Positions 57,909 through 64,000 of a stretch of 64,000 bases of DNA are shown here, piece by piece (position 1 is the stretch's first letter; every line of letters begins with the position of its first letter). The position numbers were made by a program, and so were the translations under genes. This stretch comes from Streptomyces sp. ITFR-21. GTDB lineage: Bacteria; Actinomycetota; Actinomycetes; Streptomycetales; Streptomycetaceae. A model generated the notes under the pieces. That model was not told where the DNA came from. It saw only the letters and a program-made list of their open reading frames with translations, and did not search any database. The DNA lies in assembly GCF_031844685.1 (NCBI RefSeq), contig NZ_CP134605.1, positions 4,709,001 through 4,773,000 on the forward strand. The letters are read 5' to 3'.

Positions 57909-57934
57909 CGCCCCCGGCCGCGAGGCCGGGGGCG
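57909..57934. terminator. perfect 11-bp hairpin
   Basis: CGCCCCCGGCC (57909-57919) and GGCCGGGGGCG (57924-57934), loop GCGA, downstream of the DEAD-box gene on the minus strand (stop at 57960) and preceding the hydrolase gene. Confidence 0.75.
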
Positions 57935-57959
57935 TCCACCGTACGGGTCCGGTCGCGGA

Positions 57960-60041
57960 TCAGCCCGCGTCCGCCTCCACCGCGGCGGCCTTGCGGGTGC
58001 GGCGGCGGGGGGCGGCCTTGGCGGTCTCCTCGGCGTCGGGCGCGGTGGCCGGCGGGGGTACTTCGGCGGTGGCCTTGCGGGTCCGGCGGCGCGGTGCCTT
58101 CGGGGCCTCCTCGGCGGCGGACCCGACCGTCGCGACCGCGGCCACCGGCTCGGCGGCGACCGCCTCGGCGGCGACCGGCTCGGCCACGGCCTTGCGGGTG
58201 CGGCGGCGGGGGGCGGCCTTGGCGGTCTCCTCGGCGTCGGGCGCGGTGGCCGGCGCGGGTACTTCGGCGGTGGCCTTGCGGGTCCGGCGGCGGGGCGCCC
58301 TCGGGGCCTCCGCCTCGGTCACCCCGGTCGGCGGGACCGGCGTCACCGGCGCCGGGGTGACCGGCGCCGGGGTGACCGCTTCGACGGGAGCGGCCGGCTC
58401 GGCGGGAGCGGCCGGCTCGGCGGCGACGGCGGGCTGCGCGGCGACGGCCGCTTCCCCCTGGGCCGGGCCCGAGCGGGTACGGCGCCGGCGGCGCGGGGCC
58501 GGCCGCACCGCGTCGGCGGTCTCCGGCGCGGAGACCGCCGCGGCGGCTTCGGCCGAGGTCCCGGCGACGGGCGTCACCGGGCCGGCGGCCTCGCCACCGC
58601 GGGTGCGGCGGCGCTGCCGCGGGGTGCGGGTGCGGGCCGGGCGGTCCTCGACCGGCGCGGCCTGGTGGCCGCCGGGGCGCCGGCCGCCGCGGGCCGCGCC
58701 GCCACCGCGGCCGCCGGTCTCACCGAGGTCCTCGACCGCCTCGGCGTCCAGACCGGCCCGGGTCCGCTCGGCGCGGGGCAGCACACCCTTGGTGCCGGCC
58801 GGGATGCCCAGCAGTTCGTACAGGTGGGGGGACGTGGAGTACGTCTCCTCCGGGTCGTTGAACGGCAGGTCGAGCGCCTTGTTGATCAGCTGCCAGCGCG
58901 GGATGTCGTCCCAATCGACTAGCGTGATCGCCGTACCGTACGCGCCCGCCCGGCCGGTGCGGCCGATGCGGTGCAGGTAGGTCTTCTCGTCCTCGGGCGT
59001 CTGGTAGTTGATCACATGGGTGACGCCCTCGACGTCGATACCGCGGGCCGCCACGTCGGTGCAGACCAGCACGTCCACCTTGCCGTTACGGAACGCCCGC
59101 AGCGCCTGCTCGCGGGCGCCCTGGCCGAGGTCGCCGTGCACCGCGCCGGAGGCGAAGCCGCGCTTTTCCAGCTGCTCGGCCACGTCGGCGGCGGTGCGCT
59201 TGGTGCGGCAGAAGATCATCGCGAGCCCGCGGCCGTCGGCCTGGAGGATGCGCGAGACCAGCTCGGGCTTGTCCATGGAGTGGGCGCGGAAGATGTGCTG
59301 GGTGGTGTTCGCCACCGTGGCGCCCAGGTCGTCGGGCGAGGAGGCGCTGATGTGGGTCGGCTGCGACATGTAGCGGCGGGCCAGACCGATCACCGCGCCG
59401 GGCATCGTCGCGGAGAACAGCATCGTCTGCCGCTTCACCGGGAGCATGGCCATGATCTTCTCGACGTCGGGCAGGAAGCCCAGGTCGAGCATCTCGTCGG
59501 CCTCGTCCAGCACCAGCGCGCGGACCCGCTTGAGGTTGAGTTTTTTCTGCCCGGCCAGGTCCAGCAGCCGGCCCGGGGTGCCGACGACCACGTCGACGCC
59601 CTTCTTCAGCTGCTCGACCTGCGGCTCGTAGGCCCGGCCGCCGTAGATCGCGGCGACCCGGACGTTGCGCACCTTGCCCGCGGTGAGAAGGTCGTTGGTG
59701 ACCTGCTGGCACAGCTCGCGGGTGGGGACGACGACGAGGGCCTGCGGCGCGTCGGTGAGCTGGTCCGCGCTCGCCCGGCCGGCGTCCACGTCGGCGGCGA
59801 CGACGACCCGCTCCAGCAGCGGCAGGCCGAAACCGAGCGTCTTGCCGGTGCCGGTCTTCGCCTGGCCGATGACGTCGTTGCCCGCGAGGGCGACCGGGAG
59901 CGTCATCTCCTGGATCGGGAAAGGAGTGATGATGCCGACGGCCTCGAGGGCCTCGGCGGTCTCGGGGAGGATCCCGAGGCTGCGGAAAGTCGTGGTGGTC
60001 AGGATGTTGCCTCTTCTGTGAGACGCGGCACTGTGCGGCAA
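57960..60041 (-). CDS. DEAD-box RNA helicase with repetitive Arg-rich C-terminal tail
   Basis: The frame reaches a TTG at 60041 (693 residues); translation may begin later, since the conserved part starts near TTTFRSLGILPE. Motifs: FPIQEMTLPVALAG (Q motif), AKTGTGKT (I), PTRELC (Ia), TPGRLLD, DEADEMLD (II), SAT (III), CTDVAARGIDVEGVTHV and HRIGRTGRAG (V-VI). The tail (about residues 450-693) has four APRRRTRKA-type basic blocks within Ala/Pro/Glu-rich repeats; a 201-bp direct repeat encodes two of them. It unwinds RNA. Arg-rich tails help RNA binding. The upstream region of 414 bases may be a long leader. Confidence 0.93.
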   Translation of the reverse strand: MPHSAASHRRGNILTTTTFRSLGILPETAEALEAVGIITPFPIQEMTLPVALAGNDVIGQAKTGTGKTLGFGLPLLERVVVAADVDAGRASADQLTDAPQALVVVPTRELCQQVTNDLLTAGKVRNVRVAAIYGGRAYEPQVEQLKKGVDVVVGTPGRLLDLAGQKKLNLKRVRALVLDEADEMLDLGFLPDVEKIMAMLPVKRQTMLFSATMPGAVIGLARRYMSQPTHISASSPDDLGATVANTTQHIFRAHSMDKPELVSRILQADGRGLAMIFCRTKRTAADVAEQLEKRGFASGAVHGDLGQGAREQALRAFRNGKVDVLVCTDVAARGIDVEGVTHVINYQTPEDEKTYLHRIGRTGRAGAYGTAITLVDWDDIPRWQLINKALDLPFNDPEETYSTSPHLYELLGIPAGTKGVLPRAERTRAGLDAEAVEDLGETGGRGGGAARGGRRPGGHQAAPVEDRPARTRTPRQRRRTRGGEAAGPVTPVAGTSAEAAAAVSAPETADAVRPAPRRRRRTRSGPAQGEAAVAAQPAVAAEPAAPAEPAAPVEAVTPAPVTPAPVTPVPPTGVTEAEAPRAPRRRTRKATAEVPAPATAPDAEETAKAAPRRRTRKAVAEPVAAEAVAAEPVAAVATVGSAAEEAPKAPRRRTRKATAEVPPPATAPDAEETAKAAPRRRTRKAAAVEADAG
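57988..58295. repeat. direct repeat of about 107 bp with 201-bp period
   Basis: 57988-58094 and 58189-58295 are nearly identical (a few changes at the ends and one C/G change in the middle). The period, 67 codons, keeps the frame and duplicates the RRRTRKA units of the helicase tail, a site prone to slippage. Confidence 0.75.
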
Positions 60042-60455
60042 GGGGGGTCGAGCAGCCGGGGCGCCGTGTCGAGAACGGCGTCGGATGCTGACCGCGCAGA
60101 GGTGTCGTACAGCCGTGAAGGCTGTGGAGCGCGGGACCGCTGCCCTCGCTCATGCCGCGAGCGGGCCCCTCCCGATGGCGGGAAGGCGGTCGGTTCGGAG
60201 CCGATCGGGCCACCGACCGGGCATCCTGGTGTTGCACACGTCGCCCGCCGGACGATCGGAAGTGAACCGACTACCGACGGGTGCAATACCACTCTACCCC
60301 GGAAACACGTAGCTGCACCCGATCAAATGTTTCGTTAGGGACGTCATCACGATCGCGTACGGGCCCACGGCTGATCGGCGGCGCCCACCGGCCGGCTTCC
60401 GGCCGGTCCCGCGGCGGGTCCTACGACCGCCCGGGACTTGGCTATTGTGCGCAGC
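60042..60455. promoter_or_regulatory. 414-bp region between divergent helicase and ferritin-like genes
   Basis: Holds a GGGTGCA...TGCACCC inverted repeat (60279-60285 and 60314-60320) and, for the minus strand, TAGAGT between them. For the plus strand, TATTGT about seven bases before ATG 60456. No gene seen. Confidence 0.4.
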
Positions 60456-61202
60456 ATGGAGACGCCTGACGAGACCACCACGTCCGACCCCGCCACCGCG
60501 CCGGCCCCCGGCATCGCCGCCCAGACCTGGGACACCGCGGCGGCCGACCCGCGCTACCGGGCCGCCGTCGTCGACCTGCTGGGGGCGCTGGCGTACGGCG
60601 AGCTGGCCGCGTTCGAACGGCTCGCGGAGGACGCCAAACTGGCGCCGACGCTGGAGGACAAGGCGGAGCTGGCGGCGATGGCGGCGGCGGAGTTCCATCA
60701 CTTCGAGCGGTTGCGGGACCGGCTGACGGAGGTCGGCGAGACGGCGAACCTGGCGATGGAGCCCTTCGGCGCGGCGCTGGACGGGTTCCACCGGCTGACC
60801 GCGCCGTCGGACTGGCTGGAGGGCCTGGTCAAGGCGTACGTCGGCGACTCGATCGCCTCCGACTTCTACCGCGAGGTCGCGGTCCGGCTGGACTCCGACA
60901 CCCGCACCCTGGTGCTGGCCGTGCTGGACGACACCGGGCACGCCGGCTTCGCGATCGGCAAGGTGCGCGCCGCCATCGAGGCCGAGCCGCGGGTCGGCGG
61001 CCGGCTGGCGCTGTGGGCCCGGCGGCTGATGGGCGAGGCGCTGTCCCAGGCCCAGCGGGTGGTGGCGGACCGGGACGCGCTGTCCACGATGCTGGTCGGC
61101 GGTGTCGCCGACGGCTTCGACCTGGCCGAGGTGGGCCGGATGTTCTCCCGGATCACCGAGGCGCACACCAAGCGGATGGCGGCGCTGGGGCTGGCCGCGT
61201 GA
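60456..61202 (+). CDS. ferritin-like/MiaE-like fold protein
   Basis: ATG 60456, probably leaderless. The 248-residue protein is all helical, with ALAYGELAAFERLAEDAKLAP, EFHHFERLRDRL and further helices with E and H in iron-site positions (ExxH), as in the ferritin-like family (compare Rv3210c, next to the helicase rhlE and DUF3107 genes in M. tuberculosis). It may be a di-iron or redox protein; the reaction is unknown. Confidence 0.85.
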   Translation: METPDETTTSDPATAPAPGIAAQTWDTAAADPRYRAAVVDLLGALAYGELAAFERLAEDAKLAPTLEDKAELAAMAAAEFHHFERLRDRLTEVGETANLAMEPFGAALDGFHRLTAPSDWLEGLVKAYVGDSIASDFYREVAVRLDSDTRTLVLAVLDDTGHAGFAIGKVRAAIEAEPRVGGRLALWARRLMGEALSQAQRVVADRDALSTMLVGGVADGFDLAEVGRMFSRITEAHTKRMAALGLAA

Positions 61203-61280
61203 CGCCGCACCCGCTCCCCTCGCCGGGCGACGTCCCCTCGGCGCCGCCTGCCCTCCCGGGCGGCGCCCCGCCCCGCGCGG

Positions 61281-61538
61281 TCAGGCCGCCGGGGTCGGGC
61301 GGTCCGGCCGCGCCAGCAGGCTGAGCAGGGCCGCGGCCACCACCAGCGCGACCGGGATGGTCATCTCCGGCCGGCCGGCGCCGAAGATGGTGCGCGCCAC
61401 CAGGCCGCCCGTGAGCGCCGCCACCGGGCCGGTGGCGAGGACGAGCGGGGTGCGGGGCAGTCGTGCGGGCAGCAGGCCGGTGGCCGCCAGGGCGGCGGCG
61501 AGCCCGAGGACGGCGAAAGCGAGGGCTTCCCACAACAT
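61281..61538 (-). CDS. small membrane protein
   Basis: ATG (complement of 61536-61538) behind GGAGGGGG. The 85-residue protein has three hydrophobic segments (ALAFAVLGLAAALAATGLLP, ATGPVAALTGGLVARTIFG, MTIPVALVVAAALLSLLA), so it is an integral membrane protein. No family recognised. Confidence 0.75.
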   Translation of the reverse strand: MLWEALAFAVLGLAAALAATGLLPARLPRTPLVLATGPVAALTGGLVARTIFGAGRPEMTIPVALVVAAALLSLLARPDRPTPAA

Positions 61539-61619
61539 CCCTGTCCCCCTCCAGTCGGTGTCCCTGGGCAGGGACCGCTGTGCACAGGGGGTCATACCCC
61601 CCGGGGGCGCGCGACGAAA

Positions 61620-61661
61620 CGGAGGGGCGGCAACCGGTTACAGCCGGTCGCCGCCCCTCCG
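61620..61661 (-). terminator. terminator of the DUF3107 gene
   Basis: CGGAGGGGCGGC (61620-61631) and GCCGCCCCTCCG (61650-61661); on the minus strand followed by TTTCGTC. It is 11 bases beyond the stop at 61673. Confidence 0.8.
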
Positions 61662-61672
61662 TGGGATTCCGG

Positions 61673-61903
61673 TCAGAGCGAGGCGCCGAACCCGACCCGG
61701 CGGGTGGCCGGCTCACCGATCTCCACGTAGGCGAGGCGGTCGGCGGGGATCAGGACCTTGCGCCCGTGCTCGTCCACCAGGGTCAGCAGCTTGGAGCTGC
61801 CGCTCAGCGCGTCGCCGACGGCCTTCTCCACCTCGGCGGCCGACTGCGAGCTCTCGATGTTGATCTCGCGCGGCGCGTGCTGCACGCCGATCTTGACCTC
61901 CAC
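61673..61903 (-). CDS. DUF3107 family protein
   Basis: GTG (complement of 61901-61903) behind GGAGG. The 76-residue protein (EVKIGVQHAPREINIESSQ, LLTLVDEHGRKVLIPADRL, YVEIGEPATRRVGFG) is DUF3107, found in actinobacteria next to a TetR gene and the helicase (Rv3208A). Function unknown, possibly ATP- or nucleotide-related. Terminator downstream. Confidence 0.9.
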   Translation of the reverse strand: MEVKIGVQHAPREINIESSQSAAEVEKAVGDALSGSSKLLTLVDEHGRKVLIPADRLAYVEIGEPATRRVGFGASL

Positions 61904-62035
61904 GGCTTGATTACCTCCGACTGGTCTGGCGGTGTGCGCGGTGAATCGCGCCGTACGCAGCACAGACTAGCCCGGCCGAACGGGCCGGAATCCGTGGATC
62001 GCCCACGCCGTGAGCGAACACCGCCCGGAAGTGTC

Positions 62036-62677
62036 TCAGTGGTGGCCCTCGGTGCCGTGCAGCGGGAAACCGGCGATGCCGCGCCAGGCCAGCGAGGTCA
62101 GCAGCTGCACCGCGGTGTCGCGGGGGACCTCGCTGCGGGTGGCCAGCCAGTAGCGGGCCACCACCTGGGAGACGCCGCCGAGGCCGACGGCCAGCAGCAT
62201 GGCGTCCTCCCGGGCCAGCCCGGTGTCCTCCGCGATGACCTCGCTGATCGCCTCCGCGCACTCCAGCGAGACCTTGTCGACCCGCTCGCGGACGGTCGGC
62301 TCGTTGGTCAGGTCCGACTCGAAGACCAGCCGGAACGCGCCGCCCTCGTCCTCGACGTAGGCGAAGTACGCGTCCATGGTCGCCTCGACGCGCTTCTTGT
62401 TGTCCGAGGTGGACGCCAGCGCGGTCCGCACCGAGTGCAGCAGCGACTCGCAGTGCTGGTCGAGCAGGGCGAGGTAGAGCTCCAGCTTCCCGGGGAAGTG
62501 CTGGTACAGCACCGGCTTGCTGACCCCGGCCCGCTCGGCGATGTCGTCCATCGCGGCGGCGTGGTACCCCTGCGCGACGAAGACCTCCTGCGCCGCTCCC
62601 AGCAGCTGTTCGCGTCGGGCCCGGCGGGGCAGGCGGGTGCCGCGCGGGCGCGCCTGAGTCTGCTCGATGGCTGTCAC
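62036..62677 (-). CDS. TetR-family transcriptional regulator
   Basis: GTG (complement of 62675-62677) behind GGGAGGC. The 213-residue protein has the TetR helix-turn-helix RREQLLGAAQEVFVAQGYHA and IAERAGVSKPVLYQHFPGKL, and a ligand-binding helical C-terminal domain. Orthologous in position to Rv3208, next to DUF3107. It lies divergent from nothing and upstream of the DUF3107 gene. Confidence 0.92.
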   Translation of the reverse strand: MTAIEQTQARPRGTRLPRRARREQLLGAAQEVFVAQGYHAAAMDDIAERAGVSKPVLYQHFPGKLELYLALLDQHCESLLHSVRTALASTSDNKKRVEATMDAYFAYVEDEGGAFRLVFESDLTNEPTVRERVDKVSLECAEAISEVIAEDTGLAREDAMLLAVGLGGVSQVVARYWLATRSEVPRDTAVQLLTSLAWRGIAGFPLHGTEGHH

Positions 62678-62861
62678 GCCGCCTCCCAAATCTGGTGTCG
62701 GAACGGATGGAACGGGTTGACCCGGTGACCGCCATCGTACTTTTGAGTAACGACACTGTGGGCCGCGCGGCCGGACATTCTCAGTTCGTGGAACCTCCCG
62801 GCGGCGGCCTGCCGGGAGGTTCCACCCGGGATTTACCGGTATCAACGGCCTCGGCGGCGCC

Positions 62862-63155
62862 TCAGCGGCGCTCGTCCTCGTCCAGTGCGACCACCTGCCG
62901 CTGCTCGGCCGCGTCCGCCGGATCAACCTCCAGCACCGGGTCGGCGGGGGGCTCCGCGGCACCCTCGGCGTCCTCCGCGTCGTCCCCGTCGTCGAGCAGG
63001 GCGGCGCGCTGCTCGGCGGCGTCGGCCTCGGGCGTCTCCACGTCGAGCCCGTCGGCCGGGTGGGCCGCGGGCGCGGTCCGTACGGCGTCGTCGAACAGGT
63101 CGGCATCGCGTCCGAAACCGGCGATGTCGGCGATGTCCTCGATGTCCCTGGACAT
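62862..63155 (-). CDS. acidic conserved small protein
   Basis: ATG (complement of 63153-63155) behind AAGGAGG. The 97-residue product (MSRDIEDIADIAGFGRDADL, DAAEQRAALLDDG, DPADAAEQRQVVALDEDE) is strongly acidic, with two DAAEQ repeats, and probably disordered. I recall similar unnamed proteins in Streptomyces. Function unknown. Confidence 0.78.
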   Translation of the reverse strand: MSRDIEDIADIAGFGRDADLFDDAVRTAPAAHPADGLDVETPEADAAEQRAALLDDGDDAEDAEGAAEPPADPVLEVDPADAAEQRQVVALDEDERR

Positions 63156-63290
63156 GGCGCCTCCTTTCCCCTGGCTCTTCCATCGTCGTCCGCCGGCGGG
63201 CTTCCTGCCCGCCGGCACCACAGGGGCTTCTCACCACATGGTGGCGGTGAACACACAATCGCACGTGTGATCGTCTCGTAACATTGAGCC

Positions 63291-64000
63291 ATGTCCACGA
63301 CCGACTCTCCTCAAGAGGCCGTCGCCCCCGCGGCCGTACCCCCGGCGGGACCGGCGCCGGCGACCGGGGAATCGGCCCGCACCGTGGTGCTGCCCGGGTT
63401 CAGCCTGGTGGTGCGCCGGCACGAGGACCGCGGCGGGCCCGCCGGCCGCGAACCGGCGTTCTTCGTCCACGGCCTCGGCGGTTCCTCGCAGAACTGGTCG
63501 CTGCTGATGGGCCGGCTCGCCGACCGGGTGGCCGGGGAAGCCCTCGACCTGCCCGGCTTCGGCCACTCGCCGCCGCCGGACGACGGCGACTACTCGATCG
63601 CCGGGCACGCCAGGGCGGTGATCAGGCTGCTGGACCACGAACCCCGCGGCCCGGTGCACCTGTTCGGCAACTCGATGGGCGGCGCGGTGGCGGTGAAGGT
63701 CGCCGCCGCCCGGCCGGACCTGGTGCGCACCCTGACCCTGGTCTCCCCCGCGCTCCCCGAGGTGCCGCCGCAGCGCACCGCCTGGCCGACCGCGCTGGCC
63801 TCGGTGCCGGGACTGCCCGCGCTGTACGTACGGGCCACCCGCCGCTGGACCGTCGAGCGGCGCACCGAGGCGCTGCTGGCCCTGTGCTACGGGGACCCGT
63901 CGACGGTGCCGGGGCCGGTCCGCGAGGAGGCGGCCCGGGAGTACCGGCGGCGGGTCGAACTGCCCTACTTCTGGGACGCGATGATCCGCTCCACCCGCGG
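63291..64000 (+). CDS. alpha/beta hydrolase, 3' end outside window
   Basis: ATG 63291, probably leaderless (TAACAT just upstream). The visible 236 residues show FFVHGLGGSSQNWSLLMGRL, LDLPGFGHSPPP, and the nucleophile elbow LFGNSMGGAVAVKVA, the standard order. The acid and His regions lie beyond the window end. Equivalent genes next to TetR/DUF3107 occur in many actinobacteria (compare Rv3207-type neighbourhood). Substrate unknown. Confidence 0.85.
   Translation, partial: MSTTDSPQEAVAPAAVPPAGPAPATGESARTVVLPGFSLVVRRHEDRGGPAGREPAFFVHGLGGSSQNWSLLMGRLADRVAGEALDLPGFGHSPPPDDGDYSIAGHARAVIRLLDHEPRGPVHLFGNSMGGAVAVKVAAARPDLVRTLTLVSPALPEVPPQRTAWPTALASVPGLPALYVRATRRWTVERRTEALLALCYGDPSTVPGPVREEAAREYRRRVELPYFWDAMIRSTR

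Noticed and set aside
1..64000. CRISPR array or complete insertion sequence
   Set aside because: No regularly spaced repeats of CRISPR type, no transposase frame and no terminal inverted repeats were found.

Overview
The window comes from a high-GC actinomycete, almost certainly Streptomyces or a close relative. Evidence: third codon positions are nearly all G/C after about 22.9 kb, GTG starts and 1-4 bp start/stop overlaps are frequent, and the gene order from LOG/folP2/DivIVA/tag through DUF3117, O-methyltransferase, sigE, anti-sigma, tatB, mrp, DUF1003, MgtE-like and corA matches the actinobacterial block known as Rv1205-Rv1239c in Mycobacterium tuberculosis.

Region 1 (1-22,868) is the right-hand part of an integrated mobile element, visibly less GC-rich than the rest. 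It opens with a 2.3 kb stretch (841-3,118) poor in genes and rich in inverted repeats, ending in a degenerate tRNA-like sequence. About 30 small plus-strand genes without recognisable families follow, many coupled by 1-4 bp overlaps and many with Cys pairs. At its right end sit a winged-helix-like gene, two tandem divergent Lsr2-type silencers with C-terminal extensions, and a minus-strand YkgJ-type Cys-cluster gene. Four copies of a palindromic element (core near CACCCGAATGGGTG) lie in front of genes there. No integrase, replication, transfer or virion gene is visible, so the element type (phage, phage-plasmid or ICE) is open. The element ends at 22,868-22,891, where it cuts into a LOG-family gene; only the C-terminal 91 codons remain.

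Region 2 (22.9-31.6 kb) is chromosome: folP2-type, DivIVA-domain and tag genes, then a minus-strand block of enoyl-CoA hydratase, XdhC maturation factor and a three-subunit molybdenum hydroxylase (CoxL, CoxS and CoxM types).

Region 3 (31.6-41.9 kb) looks like a small, probably uncharacterised specialised-metabolism locus. On the minus strand are an SDR reductase, acyl carrier protein, AvrD-family protein (AvrD makes syringolide acyl-sugar signals in Pseudomonas), P-loop kinase-like protein, MFS exporter and SnoaL-like protein. On the plus strand are an ArsR regulator, acyl-adenylating ligase, thioesterase and MerR regulator. Long perfect palindromes precede the exporter and the ligase. The molybdenum hydroxylase operon lies directly downstream of the exporter on the same strand and may belong to the locus.

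Region 4 (42-64 kb) is conserved housekeeping: DUF3117, O-methyltransferase, sigE with anti-sigma and tatB (htrA is not between them), mrp, DUF1003 and MgtE-like/CBS proteins, a lipoprotein, an EamA transporter, corA, PHP phosphoesterase, DEAD-box helicase, ferritin-like protein, DUF3107, a TetR regulator and alpha/beta hydrolases, the last truncated by the window edge. Perfect-stem hairpins mark several gene ends, including the convergent pair at 46.5 kb.
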